This document shows positions 24,257-32,937 of a stretch of 42,926 nt of DNA, piece after piece (within the stretch, counting starts at the first letter, position 1; each line of letters starts with the position of its first letter). The position numbers and the translations under genes were made by a program. This DNA comes from an uncultured Sphingomonadaceae bacterium (GTDB lineage: Bacteria; Pseudomonadota; Alphaproteobacteria; Sphingomonadales; Sphingomonadaceae): contig CALKXX010000009.1 in assembly GCA_938003725.1 (NCBI GenBank), positions 1 through 42,926 on the forward strand. The letters are read 5' to 3'. The notes beneath the pieces were generated by a model that worked only from the letters and a program-made list of their open reading frames with translations, did not search any database and was not told where the DNA came from.

Positions 24257-25117
24257 CTAATGAACAGGTGCGCCCCAGCCGCCCCAAACATAGACAACGA
24301 TGAACAGGAACAACCAGACGACATCGACAAAATGCCAATACCAAGCTGCCGCTTCAAAGCCGAAATGCTGTTTTGGCGTGAAATGCCCTTTATAGGCCCG
24401 TGCCAGACAGACCATCAGAAAGATCGTGCCGACTAGGACGTGGAAACCATGGAACCCAGTCGCCATATAGAAAGCACTTGAATAGTTAATGCCGGCAAAC
24501 GGGAAAGGTGCAATGCTATACTCATATGCTTGGATCGCGGTAAATAGAACACCTAGCAATATGGTCAGCCAGAGGCCAGTGATCAGGCCGTCGCGATTAC
24601 CATGTATCAAGGAATGATGTGCCCATGTCACGGTCGTGCCGGAACAAAGCAAAATCATTGTATTCAACAGCGGCAGCGAGAAAGCGTCGAGAACCTCAAT
24701 ACCTTTTGGCGGCCATTGCAATAGCGCCACTGCACCTTCTTGACCAATATAGTTGGTGGTGATGCCATCGACGAGTTCAAGCGGTTGTGGGAAGAGTGAA
24801 AAATCGAACCATGCCCAGAACCAGCCCACGAAAAACATGACTTCCGATGCAATGAACAGGATCATCCCATAGCGCAGGTGAAGCTGAACCACTGGCGTAT
24901 GATCACCAGCATGGGCCTCAATAATAACATTCCGCCACCAAGCGAAGAAGGTGAGGCTGATTAAAGCAACGCCCGCCAGAAACATGGGCATGCCAAACGA
25001 CATACCGTGCATCGCGCGGATCCCGCCAATTGCCATAACAAAGGCCGAAAAAGAACCAAATAGCGGCCAGATATCCGGCGGCAGAATATGGTAATCGTGG
25101 TTTTTGGCTCCAGCCAT
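24257..25117 (-). CDS. ctaE: Cytochrome c oxidase subunit III
   Basis: 286 residues, seven membrane helices. Family landmarks include W-P-L-F-G-S-F, R-Y-G-M-I-L-F-I-A-S-E-V-M-F-F near residues 83-97, S-G-T-T-V-T-W-A-H-H, G-F-H-G-F-H-V-L-V-G-T and the final W-H-F-V-D-V-V-W-L-F-L-F. Subunit III stabilises subunit I and its proton uptake. It lies between ctaG and DUF983 in the leftward oxidase operon. Confidence 0.97.
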   Translation of the reverse strand: MAGAKNHDYHILPPDIWPLFGSFSAFVMAIGGIRAMHGMSFGMPMFLAGVALISLTFFAWWRNVIIEAHAGDHTPVVQLHLRYGMILFIASEVMFFVGWFWAWFDFSLFPQPLELVDGITTNYIGQEGAVALLQWPPKGIEVLDAFSLPLLNTMILLCSGTTVTWAHHSLIHGNRDGLITGLWLTILLGVLFTAIQAYEYSIAPFPFAGINYSSAFYMATGFHGFHVLVGTIFLMVCLARAYKGHFTPKQHFGFEAAAWYWHFVDVVWLFLFIVVYVWGGWGAPVH

Positions 25118-25151
25118 AATAATCTTCCCTCAGGCTTTCTTTATCTAGTCC

Positions 25152-25739
25152 TTAGCTGCCACTAATTGCGGGGTCCACCGCTTTGCCGTCTTTCGACCTA
25201 TAAAATGTGTAGCTAAGGGTAATCTCTTTAATATCTTTTGTTTCCGGGTCATCCAATATTGCGGGATCCACATAATATAATACCGGCATCCGCATGGTTT
25301 GCCCCGGCTTCAGCGATTGTTCGGTGAAACAGAAGCACTGAACTTTATTGAAATATTTTCCGGCCTGAACCGGAGTAACATTGAACGTAGCGGTTCCAAC
25401 CACTGGCTCGCTACTCTCATTTTTTGCAATATAGATCGCCATATCGCGGGCGCCCACACTGACCTTGTCAACGGCCTGCTCCGGCCGGAATGTCCATGGT
25501 AGTGCCGAGTTCACGTTCGAATCAAAACGAACTGACATCGCTGTACTGGTCGTTTTGATCGTCGCTGCTTGTACTTCGCCCACACGTTGGGTTGTACCGC
25601 CATAGCCCGTTACCCGGCAAAAAATCTCGTATAGAGGCACCGACGCATAGCCGAGACCCAACATGCCCAGCACCAACATGCCGGCCGCTATCGCGCTACG
25701 CCTGTTCTTTTCAGAGAGAGATGTTTGCGTTGCGTCCAT
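25152..25739 (-). CDS. ctaG: Cytochrome c oxidase copper-assembly protein CtaG (Cox11)
   Basis: 195 residues: an N-terminal membrane anchor (about 15-37) and a periplasmic immunoglobulin-like domain with the copper-binding C-F-C-F (Q-C-F-C-F-T-E-Q) and L-K-P-G-Q-T-M-R-M-P-V. A further Cys in I-F-C-R-V-T-G-Y-G-G follows the helix, as in Cox11. It delivers copper to the CuB centre of subunit I. Its ATG shares one base with the stop of the preceding 53-residue gene (TGATG), so the two are coupled. Confidence 0.95.
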   Translation of the reverse strand: MDATQTSLSEKNRRSAIAAGMLVLGMLGLGYASVPLYEIFCRVTGYGGTTQRVGEVQAATIKTTSTAMSVRFDSNVNSALPWTFRPEQAVDKVSVGARDMAIYIAKNESSEPVVGTATFNVTPVQAGKYFNKVQCFCFTEQSLKPGQTMRMPVLYYVDPAILDDPETKDIKEITLSYTFYRSKDGKAVDPAISGS

Positions 25740-25900
25740 CAGAGAGATGATCCAATTTTCACAAATGTGATGAGGTAGAATAATATCACCAGAAAGATCA
25801 ATATGCCGGCCATAATCACTGCACGTTGCTTCTGCCGTGCTTGATACGCCTTTTGTTGCTCAGGTGTCATGGGCGACTTGCTGGTGTCAATCTCGCTCAT
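25739..25900 (-). CDS. Small CoxF-like membrane protein of the oxidase operon (53 aa)
   Basis: A 53-codon frame (M-S-E-I-D-T-S-K-S-P at the start, V-K-I-G-S-S-L at the end), too short for many gene finders. A charged N-terminal half with Q-Q-K-A-Y-Q-A-R-Q-K-Q-R is followed by one membrane helix (about residues 28-46). The ATG overlaps the ctaB stop as ATGA and the stop overlaps the ctaG start as TGATG, so it fits the operon with no spare bases. Small proteins in this place (CoxF or cytochrome oxidase assembly protein) are known in alphaproteobacteria; the role is unclear. Confidence 0.85.
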   Translation of the reverse strand: MSEIDTSKSPMTPEQQKAYQARQKQRAVIMAGILIFLVILFYLITFVKIGSSL

Positions 25901-26832
25901 GCCAAAATGACCCGATCGGCTACCAGCGCACCAAAGAGCGCGAACAGATAGAATATGGAAAATCCGAACAAACGTTTTTCAGCGCCCATTTCGCTGGGTT
26001 CTTCAGTCTTGCTGAAACCTACTCTTGCCGACAAAAGACAAAAGATGCCGCTCAGAATAATAGCAGACAGGCCATAAATAATGCCAGTCATGCCAAGCGC
26101 AAATGGTGCAATCGCTGTTGCTGCCAGAATGATGCTATATCCGAAAATCTGGCGCCGGGTTGATTGACGGCCTGCCACAACAGGCATCATCGGGACCCCC
26201 GCTTTGGAATAATCACTATTCACAAATAACGCCAACGCCCAAAAATGTGGAGGAGTCCAGAAGAAGATTATGGCAAATAGCAATATGGGCATCAAGGTAA
26301 CGTCGCCGGTAACAGCAGCCCATCCAATAACTGGCGGAATGGCCCCTGCCGCGCCGCCAATCACGATATTTTGCGGTGTGCTGCGCTTCAACCAGATGGT
26401 GTACACCACCGCATAGAAAAAGATTGAAAATGCCAGTAGCGCCGCTGAAAGCCAGTTGGTCGCAATGCCCATCAAAATGACCGAGAAAAACGATAAACCG
26501 ACGCCGAAATGCAAAGCCGTTTCACGGTCCATACGCCCAGCGGGCAATGGCCGGTTTCTGGTGCGTTTCATGACACCGTCTATATCACTTTCATACCATT
26601 GATTTAGCGCTGCCGAAGCCCCCGCACCAAGACTGATAGCCAATATCGCAGTAAATCCGAGAATCGGATGGATGGACATGGGAGCTGCCAGCAATCCACA
26701 TAGCGCAGTAAAAATGACTAGCGTCATCACACGCGGTTTCGTTAGCGCAAAAAGGTCTGCCGCGCTGGCCGTACCGATATTTGCATTTTGCAAACCGTCT
26801 TCCGATGATGTCGATATGCTCGTCATAACCAC
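25897..26832 (-). CDS. ctaB: Heme O synthase (protoheme IX farnesyltransferase)
   Basis: 311 residues, eight to nine membrane helices, UbiA superfamily. The prenyl-diphosphate motif N-Q-W-Y-E-S-D-I-D-G-V-M-K-R-T-R-N-R-P-L-P (split as N-x-x-x-E-x-D-x-D, then M-x-R-T-x-x-R-P) is intact near residues 93-113. It adds a farnesyl group to heme B, giving heme O, the precursor of heme A for subunit I. It is separated from ctaD by 74 bases holding a strong hairpin, and overlaps the small downstream gene by four bases. Confidence 0.96.
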   Translation of the reverse strand: MVMTSISTSSEDGLQNANIGTASAADLFALTKPRVMTLVIFTALCGLLAAPMSIHPILGFTAILAISLGAGASAALNQWYESDIDGVMKRTRNRPLPAGRMDRETALHFGVGLSFFSVILMGIATNWLSAALLAFSIFFYAVVYTIWLKRSTPQNIVIGGAAGAIPPVIGWAAVTGDVTLMPILLFAIIFFWTPPHFWALALFVNSDYSKAGVPMMPVVAGRQSTRRQIFGYSIILAATAIAPFALGMTGIIYGLSAIILSGIFCLLSARVGFSKTEEPSEMGAEKRLFGFSIFYLFALFGALVADRVILA

Positions 26833-26854
26833 GTTCCAAATAACTTAAAAGTTT

Positions 26855-26883
26855 GCACCAACAATCTGCTCAATTGTTGGTGC
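26855..26883 (-). terminator. Strong hairpin between ctaD and ctaB (attenuator or mRNA-stabilising stem)
   Basis: An 11-bp perfect stem, GCACCAACAAT (26855-26865) and ATTGTTGGTGC (26873-26883), with a seven-base loop. Read leftward it is followed by AAACTTTT, a weak T-run, so termination would be partial. It could set lower expression of ctaB and the assembly genes than of ctaC-ctaD. Confidence 0.55.
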
Positions 26884-26906
26884 GATAACTTTTCGAAAAT
26901 CGCAGA

Positions 26907-28568
26907 TTACTTGATCTGCGGCAGTGTTTCAAACTGGTGGAATGGCGGCGGGCTCGACAACGTCCACTCCAGCGTCGTTGCGCCTTCCCCCCAGTAATTA
27001 CCCTCTGCTTTACGCCCGGCCACTAATGACCAACCGATATTGACGAAGAAGATAACCACACCGACCAGCATCACAGCATAGCCCAGCGAGCTGATCTGGT
27101 TCCAATAGGCAAACTGTTCAGGATAGTCCGCATAACGGCGCGGCATACCTTGCTGCCCCAGGAAGTGCTGAGGGAAGAACAGGATGTTCACACCGATGAA
27201 GAAAATCCAGAAATGCAGTTGGCCGAGAAGCTCACTATAATGACGTCCCGACATTTTTGGGAACCAATAGTAGAAACCTGCAAAGATCGAGAAAACCGCT
27301 CCCAGTGACAACACATAGTGGAAGTGGGCAACGACATAATAAGTATCATGAAGATTATCATCGACACCGCCATTGGCCAGCACCACGCCGGTCACGCCGC
27401 CGACGGTGAACATGAAGATGAAACCAAGCGCCCAAACCATAGGCGTTTTGAAAGTCATCGATCCGCCCCACATAGTTGCGATCCACGAGAATATCTTGAT
27501 ACCCGTTGGCACCGCAATCACCATTGTCGCAGCAGTGAAATACATTTTCACATTAACCGACATGCCGGTGGTGAACATATGGTGCGCCCACACAACAAAG
27601 CCGACCACGCCAATAGCAACCATCGCATAGGCCATACCGAGATATCCGAACACTGGCTTACGCGCAAATGTCGATACAATCTGACTAACCATGCCAAAGC
27701 CAGGCAAGATCATGATGTACACTTCCGGGTGGCCAAAGAACCAGAAAAGATGCTGGTACAAGACCGGATCACCGCCGCCCGCGGCATCAAAGAAAGTGGT
27801 GCCGAAATTACGATCGGTGAGCAGCATTGTGATCGCAGCAGCCAGAACTGGAAGCGCGAGCAACAACAAGAAAGCCGTCACCAATACGGACCACACAAAT
27901 AGCGGCATTTTGTGCAACGTCATGCCCGGCGCACGCATGTTGAAGATCGTGGTAATGAAGTTAATCGCGCCAAGGATTGATGAAGCACCAGCAAGGTGAA
28001 GCGACAGGATCGCCATATCCATCGCTGGTCCAATAGACCCGCTCGTCGAGAGCGGTGCATAGACCGTCCAACCAGTTCCGGCCCCAAGACCAGTGCCGCC
28101 TGGCACAAAGGTCGAACCCAACAGCAGAAGAAACGCAGGAACCAACAGCCAAAAACTGATGTTATTCATCCGCGGAAAGGCCATATCCGGCGCGCCGATC
28201 ATCAACGGCACAAACCAGTTACCAAAGCCGCCAATCATCGCCGGCATCACCATGAAAAAGACCATGATGAGACCGTGTGCGGTAATCAGAACATTCCAAA
28301 GATGGTAAGCCTGATCCATCGAGGCAGCAGAGCCCTGATGCATGCTAGCCCAAGCCTGCAGATATTGGATGCCGGGCTCAGCCAGCTCTAGGCGCATAAG
28401 CCCAGATATAGCACCACCAATGATCCCTGCGACGATGGCAAAAATCAGATAGAGTGTACCAATATCCTTGTGGTTGGTTGACATGAACCAGCGTTGGAAA
28501 AACGCGGGCTTGTGATCAGCGTCATGGGCGTGATCATCCAAGTGACCATCTGCTGCGATTGTTGTCAT
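26907..28568 (-). CDS. ctaD: Cytochrome c oxidase subunit I, aa3 type
   Basis: 553 residues with twelve membrane helices. Ligand motifs are present: the heme a His in A-H-G-L-I-M-V-F-F, the CuB His and cross-linked Tyr in G-H-P-E-V-Y, and the paired His of the heme a/a3 ligands in V-A-H-F-H-Y-V. The Glu of G-H-P-E-V-Y marks an A1-type oxidase with a D-channel. It reduces oxygen to water and pumps protons. ctaC lies 13 bases upstream. Confidence 0.98.
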   Translation of the reverse strand: MTTIAADGHLDDHAHDADHKPAFFQRWFMSTNHKDIGTLYLIFAIVAGIIGGAISGLMRLELAEPGIQYLQAWASMHQGSAASMDQAYHLWNVLITAHGLIMVFFMVMPAMIGGFGNWFVPLMIGAPDMAFPRMNNISFWLLVPAFLLLLGSTFVPGGTGLGAGTGWTVYAPLSTSGSIGPAMDMAILSLHLAGASSILGAINFITTIFNMRAPGMTLHKMPLFVWSVLVTAFLLLLALPVLAAAITMLLTDRNFGTTFFDAAGGGDPVLYQHLFWFFGHPEVYIMILPGFGMVSQIVSTFARKPVFGYLGMAYAMVAIGVVGFVVWAHHMFTTGMSVNVKMYFTAATMVIAVPTGIKIFSWIATMWGGSMTFKTPMVWALGFIFMFTVGGVTGVVLANGGVDDNLHDTYYVVAHFHYVLSLGAVFSIFAGFYYWFPKMSGRHYSELLGQLHFWIFFIGVNILFFPQHFLGQQGMPRRYADYPEQFAYWNQISSLGYAVMLVGVVIFFVNIGWSLVAGRKAEGNYWGEGATTLEWTLSSPPPFHQFETLPQIK

Positions 28569-28581
28569 GTTCTCTTAACCC

Positions 28582-29613
28582 TCAGTTCGTTGCCGCAACT
28601 GCTTCTTCAGCAGGAGCAGTTTCTGTCGCGTTTTCATCACCAGTTGCATCAGCGGCGGTTTCGGCTGGAGCTCCTTCTGCATCGGCAACCTCAGCCTCTC
28701 CCCCACCTTTCACCGTTCCGCCATTCGCGCGGACCCAGTCGTTGAACTTATCTTCCGAAAGCACCTCGACCGTAATCGGCATAAATCCGTGCCGCGCGCC
28801 ACAAAGCTCTGAACATTGGCCGTAATAAACACCTTCGCGATCAATCTGGAGGACCTTCTCGTTGATCCGGCCCGGAACCGCATCCAGCTTGAACCAAGCC
28901 GCTGGAATGGAGAAACTGTGGATCACATCTGCAGCGGTGATCAGCAATTTTACCGGCTTGCCGACGGGGATAACCATACGATTATCGACCGCCAGTTGAT
29001 AGGGCTCACCGCGCTTGTCCGCCTCTTCCTCAGGCAGCATGCTCGAGATAACTTCAAAATCACCATTGTCAGGATAGCTGTATCCCCAATACCATTGGTA
29101 GCCGGTCACTTTAACCGTCAACGCATCTTCGGGGGCAGGCTCAAATTGCTTCGCCAGCAAACTGATCGACGGAACCGCGATAACCAAAAGGATAAGTACG
29201 GGAATAACCGTCCACACCACTTCGATAAAAGTATTGTGCGTAGTCTTCGACGGCTCAGGATTGGCACCGCGACGAAATTTAACAATGACCCAGAACAACA
29301 ACCCCAGAACAAACAGACTTACCCCAAACATCATGGGGACCAAAATTACGTTATTGATCCAATGGGCATCCTTGCCAGTTTCGCTAAACTGCTGTTGAAA
29401 ATCAATACCGCCGTCGACAGGCATACCGATCCCGGGAGTCGGCTTCATCGGCGTATATAGATCAGGGTCGAGACCATCTGACCCAGCCGTATCTTCAGCA
29501 GAGGCCCCCGCCTCAGTTGCCGCCGGCTCCGGCCCAGCTTCTTGCGCCAACGCTGCGGTCGGTGCGAGAATCAATCCCAGCGCCAAAATCCATGCTTTCA
29601 CGTAATGAGTCAT
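28582..29613 (-). CDS. ctaC: Cytochrome c oxidase subunit II
   Basis: 343 residues: signal peptide (about 1-23, ending A-L-A), an Ala/Glu-rich periplasmic lead, two membrane helices (about 90-112 and 132-155) and the CuA cupredoxin domain. The CuA ligands are in H-S-F-S-I-P and C-S-E-L-C-G-A-R-H-G-F-M. Subunit II takes electrons from cytochrome c. The C-terminal tail after V-L-S-E-D-K is a long Ala/Glu/Thr-rich low-complexity extension of about 45 residues. It is the first gene of the leftward oxidase operon. Confidence 0.97.
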   Translation of the reverse strand: MTHYVKAWILALGLILAPTAALAQEAGPEPAATEAGASAEDTAGSDGLDPDLYTPMKPTPGIGMPVDGGIDFQQQFSETGKDAHWINNVILVPMMFGVSLFVLGLLFWVIVKFRRGANPEPSKTTHNTFIEVVWTVIPVLILLVIAVPSISLLAKQFEPAPEDALTVKVTGYQWYWGYSYPDNGDFEVISSMLPEEEADKRGEPYQLAVDNRMVIPVGKPVKLLITAADVIHSFSIPAAWFKLDAVPGRINEKVLQIDREGVYYGQCSELCGARHGFMPITVEVLSEDKFNDWVRANGGTVKGGGEAEVADAEGAPAETAADATGDENATETAPAEEAVAATN

Positions 29614-29729
29614 GTATTGCTCAACCCTATCTTACCCTGTTTTTCTGTCATTTTCCGAGCCATATGTCGATATCGCCTAAGTCTAAGGCAGTCGATGCCA
29701 ACGGTTCGGATAAACCCCTTTGGGAGCGG

Positions 29730-29758
29730 CTTATAAGCAGGGTTGCCGCAAGCCTCAA
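29730..29758 (-). promoter_or_regulatory. Sigma-70-like promoter candidate of the ctaC operon
   Basis: On the minus strand, TTGAGG (29758-29753) and TATAAG (29735-29730) are spaced by 17 bases and match the -35 at four and the -10 at five positions. This would give a 5' untranslated leader of about 110 bases before ctaC. The rest of the 231-base gap between ctaC and pyrE shows no gene. Confidence 0.45.
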
Positions 29759-29844
29759 GCACCTCTAAGCATATTTTTACAGATTTTGGCCTTTTTATCA
29801 TTTGATGCGAGGACTACATTATCTGTGTTTCCCACCTTAACAAT

Positions 29845-30447
29845 ATGACATTTGGGGCAAAGGCATTGAACGAAATAGATATTCTCAACGAATTCCGGTC
29901 CTGCGATGCACTTCTGGAAGGGCATTTCATATTGTCGTCCGGACGTCACAGCATGCAGTTTTTGCAATGCGCGCGACTATTAATGCAACCAGCCCGTGCA
30001 GCCAAAATGGCGGAAGCATTTACCGCTAAAGTTCCTCAGAATATCCGTCGCAATATTGATATCGTCGTATCACCTGCAATGGGCGGGGTGATTGTCGGTC
30101 ATGAAGTGGGTCGCGCTTTGGGCGTCGAAGCCATTTTTCTGGAACGGCCAGAAGGCACATTTGAATTGCGCCGGGGCTTTCATCTGGAACCGGGACAAAA
30201 GGTGCTGATGATGGAAGATGTCGTAACCACCGGGCTTTCTTCGCGGGAAGCTATTCAAGCCATTCAGGAAGCCGGGGGAGATGTCATCGCTGCCGGAGCG
30301 CTTGTTGACCGGTCCAACGGAGTCGCCCAATTTGACGTCCCGTTCTATCCACTGGTGACGCTTGATGTGCCGTCTTATGCACCGGATCAAATCCCCGCAG
30401 AGCTGGCCGCAATACCGGCATCCAAACCCGGCAGCCGCAAGGCGTGA
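29845..30447 (+). CDS. pyrE: Orotate phosphoribosyltransferase
   Basis: 200 residues with the PRPP-binding motif V-L-M-M-E-D-V-V-T-T-G near residues 115-125 and the N-terminal G-H-F-I-L-S-S-G-R-H-S of this subgroup. It makes orotidine 5'-phosphate in pyrimidine synthesis. The start is uncertain: the ATG at 29845 has no ribosome site, while an in-frame TTG seven codons later (29866) has AAAGG just upstream. The pdxJ gene follows with a GTGA overlap. Confidence 0.93.
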   Translation: MTFGAKALNEIDILNEFRSCDALLEGHFILSSGRHSMQFLQCARLLMQPARAAKMAEAFTAKVPQNIRRNIDIVVSPAMGGVIVGHEVGRALGVEAIFLERPEGTFELRRGFHLEPGQKVLMMEDVVTTGLSSREAIQAIQEAGGDVIAAGALVDRSNGVAQFDVPFYPLVTLDVPSYAPDQIPAELAAIPASKPGSRKA

Positions 30448-31178
30448 GCGCGATCAAATATCTCAGGTTGGGTGTTAACATCGACCATGTCGCGACAATC
30501 CGCAACGCACGCGGGGGGGATCACCCCGAACCGGTAAGAGCGGCATTAATGGCGGCCAAAGCCGGAGCGGATGGGATTACCGCACACCTAAGAGAGGATC
30601 GGCGACATATCCGGGACAACGACCTAACCGTGCTGATGGATGAGCTCTCGATCCCGCTCAACTTGGAAATGGCAGCGACCGACGAAATGCTGGATATCGC
30701 ACTGCGCCATCGGCCACATGCAGCCTGTATCGTGCCAGAGAATCGTGAGGAACGCACTACTGAGGGCGGTTTGGACGCTGCGGGGCAACATAATCGTCTA
30801 ACTGATTTTGTTGGGCAGCTCAGAAACGCTAACATCCGGGTAAGCCTTTTTATTGAACCGGACCCGCGTCAGGTAGAGGCGGCGATTCATCTGGGTGCGC
30901 CAGTGGTCGAATTTCATACGGGGCATTATGCGCACGTAGCGGGGGCCGATCGCGAAGCCGAGTTGCGGCGGATTTCGGAGGCAGCCGCTCTAGCTGCGAA
31001 AAACGGAATTGAACCGCACGCTGGACACGGGCTGACATTCGACAATGTGCAGCCGATTGCTGCGATCCCGCAGTTGGCAGAACTCAACATTGGACATTTT
31101 CTAATCGGCGAGGCCATATTTGGTGGGCTTGGCAATAGCATCCGAGAGATGCGTGCGCTGATGGATGAGACGCGGTGA
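30444..31178 (+). CDS. pdxJ: Pyridoxine 5'-phosphate synthase
   Basis: 244 residues with the PdxJ landmarks L-G-V-N-I-D-H-V-A-T-I-R-N-A-R-G near the N terminus, G-A-D-G-I-T-A-H-L-R-E-D-R-R-H-I, E-F-H-T-G and A-G-H-G-L. It condenses 1-deoxyxylulose 5-phosphate and 3-amino-2-oxopropyl phosphate into pyridoxine 5'-phosphate in the DXP-dependent B6 route. The GTG start overlaps the pyrE stop. It feeds PLP, the cofactor of threonine synthase among others. Confidence 0.97.
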   Translation: MSAIKYLRLGVNIDHVATIRNARGGDHPEPVRAALMAAKAGADGITAHLREDRRHIRDNDLTVLMDELSIPLNLEMAATDEMLDIALRHRPHAACIVPENREERTTEGGLDAAGQHNRLTDFVGQLRNANIRVSLFIEPDPRQVEAAIHLGAPVVEFHTGHYAHVAGADREAELRRISEAAALAAKNGIEPHAGHGLTFDNVQPIAAIPQLAELNIGHFLIGEAIFGGLGNSIREMRALMDETR

Positions 31179-31278
31179 GAAATAGATCGGTTACCACAGC
31201 TCACCCCGCGAAAGCATCTGCTCTTGGTACGGCACCGCGAATGCCGTCACCCACAGGCTTAAGTAAGGGAATAACCTT

Positions 31279-31701
31279 ATGATCATCGGCCTCGGCTCTG
31301 ACCTCTGCAATATCGAGCGGATCCAGAATTCGCTCGACCGTTTTGGCGAACGCTTCGAAAACCGGGTATTTACCGAAATCGAACGCGCCAAAGCCCGCCG
31401 CCGACCCTTTACCATCGCCGGAACCTACGCGAAACGCTTCGCTGCAAAAGAGGCATATTCCAAAGCCGTGGGAACCGGTTTTCGCGCGGGCGTGTTTATG
31501 AAAGATATTGGCGTCGTCAACGCAAAGAGCGGCGCACCGACATTGGCATTGACGGGTGGCGCCAAAAAACGGCTCGACGCGCTTACGCCAGAAGGATATA
31601 AAGCCATCGTTCATCTCACACTCACAGACGATCATCCATGGGCGCAGGCATTCGTAATTATCGAGGCCGAACCGATACAAAGCACGCCGCGCAATGGTTG
31701 A
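31279..31701 (+). CDS. acpS: Holo-[acyl-carrier-protein] synthase
   Basis: 140 residues. Mg/CoA-binding features are I-G-L-G-S-D-L-C-N-I-E-R near the start (Asp of S-D) and F-A-A-K-E-A-Y-S-K-A-V-G-T-G (Glu). It moves 4'-phosphopantetheine from CoA to ACP. A 100-base gap separates it from pdxJ; AAGGG lies about ten bases before the ATG. The lepB start overlaps its end by eight bases, the usual acpS-lepB coupling of alphaproteobacteria. Confidence 0.96.
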   Translation: MIIGLGSDLCNIERIQNSLDRFGERFENRVFTEIERAKARRRPFTIAGTYAKRFAAKEAYSKAVGTGFRAGVFMKDIGVVNAKSGAPTLALTGGAKKRLDALTPEGYKAIVHLTLTDDHPWAQAFVIIEAEPIQSTPRNG

Positions 31702-32629
31702 AGCTTCCTCAGATAAAGATAATAAAGACAAAGATATGGCGATAGACACTACTGGTTCTGGAGCGGAAACCGGAACGACCAATACGGATAAGCAGGAAAA
31801 GGAAAAAACCGACTGGATCGGCGAGTTTAAAAGCATCGCCCTTTTGCTGCTGGCGGTGCTGGCATTTCATAGCTTTGTCGCAAAGCCATTTTATATTCCT
31901 TCTGTTTCGATGATGCCGGGCTTGCTGGTCGGGGACCGGCTGGTGGTCAGCAAATATGCCTATGGCTGGTCTTGGGTGTCGCCCACTTTCCATATATTCC
32001 CGCGCACAAAAGGGCGTATATTCGGTTCAATCCCTGAACGCGGCGATATCGTGATTTTGACACCAAAGGATCAAAGCAGCGACTATATCAAAAGGGTTAT
32101 CGGCTTGCCCGGCGACACAATTGAACTGCGCGGCGGACAAGTGTTTATCAACGGTGTCGCGGTGCGACAGGATGTGCAGCCGACGCTTGATATTCCGATT
32201 GATGCCAATGCGCCATGTGGCGATGGAGAATTTCCCGGTATGCGTACGACTGATGCGGCCGGAAATCCGGTATGCACCGTTCCAATTCTCCGCGAAACGC
32301 TGCCCAATGGGGTGAGTTATGACATCATTGATATGGGCGAGCGCTATTCGGTGGACAATATTTCCCCGATCGTCATCCCCGATAGTCACGTCTATCTGAT
32401 GGGTGACAATCGCGATCAGTCCGCCGATAGCCGAGTGGCCAGCCTTCAAGGGGGGCTTGGAGGCTCTATCCCATGGGAAAATATCGGTGGCCGCGCAGAA
32501 TTTATCACATTCTCACTAGACGGAAATACAAGCTTTAATCCGATAAGCTGGTTCACCTCCTTCCGCAGCGGTCGAGCGGGAACAAGCCTGCGCCCCGACC
32601 GGGTTGAGGCTCTGCCGGCAGCAAAGTGA
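31694..32629 (+). CDS. lepB: Signal peptidase I
   Basis: 311 residues: a charged cytoplasmic N terminus of about 45 residues, one membrane helix (about 46-62) and the periplasmic catalytic domain. The Ser/Lys dyad is S72 (P-S-V-S-M-M-P-G) and K133 (Y-I-K-R-V-I-G), and the box G-D-N-R-D-Q-S-A-D-S-R is near residue 238. It cleaves Sec and Tat signal peptides, including those of the exported proteins in this window. In many relatives rnc and era follow lepB; here a transporter remnant follows instead. Confidence 0.96.
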   Translation: MVEASSDKDNKDKDMAIDTTGSGAETGTTNTDKQEKEKTDWIGEFKSIALLLLAVLAFHSFVAKPFYIPSVSMMPGLLVGDRLVVSKYAYGWSWVSPTFHIFPRTKGRIFGSIPERGDIVILTPKDQSSDYIKRVIGLPGDTIELRGGQVFINGVAVRQDVQPTLDIPIDANAPCGDGEFPGMRTTDAAGNPVCTVPILRETLPNGVSYDIIDMGERYSVDNISPIVIPDSHVYLMGDNRDQSADSRVASLQGGLGGSIPWENIGGRAEFITFSLDGNTSFNPISWFTSFRSGRAGTSLRPDRVEALPAAK

Positions 32630-32639
32630 CCGATGTCGC

Positions 32640-32916
32640 ATGAGCGATAGCGACAAGCCAAAACTTGGAAAACCCGGACCATCGGAACTACATGACCCTG
32701 CGCTGAGGCAGGAGTTTCGCAAAGCTGGTATCTGGATCGGCATGGCCGTAGCGATATATTTGATGGCAATATTGGCACAGCCATAGCTGCTGGTCATCGG
32801 CGGGATTGATATTGGGATTGGCACTAGCCGATCCGATTATTTCCATGATCAAAATCTTTCTGGAGCGCCGATCGGAGCAGGCGCCCGAAAAACCCGTCGT
32901 TCTGGACGGACACTGA
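32640..32916 (+). pseudogene. Probable remnant of an AI-2E-family transporter gene
   Basis: The region starts with a 48-codon frame (32640-32786) ending K-A-G-I-W-I-G-M-A-V-A-I-Y-L-M-A-I-L-A-Q-P, the charged start and first membrane helix of sphingomonad AI-2E transporters as I recall them. Reading through its TAG continues L-L-V-I-G-G-I, as the family would. One frame over, up to the TGA at 32914, the sequence gives G-L-A-L-A-D-P-I-I-S-M-I-K-I-F-L-E-R, which resembles the last helix and tail. A full gene needs about 350 residues, so the middle seems deleted. Alternatively the 48-residue frame is an intact small membrane protein. Confidence 0.45.
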
Positions 32917-32937
32917 TCTCAATTAGCTTCGAGAATA

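Noticed and set aside
27318..27902. 194-codon plus-strand frame opposite ctaD
   Set aside because: Antisense to a highly conserved oxidase subunit; His/Arg-rich translation is typical of a shadow frame.
28816..29460. 214-codon plus-strand frame opposite ctaC
   Set aside because: Antisense to the conserved subunit II gene with no ribosome site or recognisable domain.
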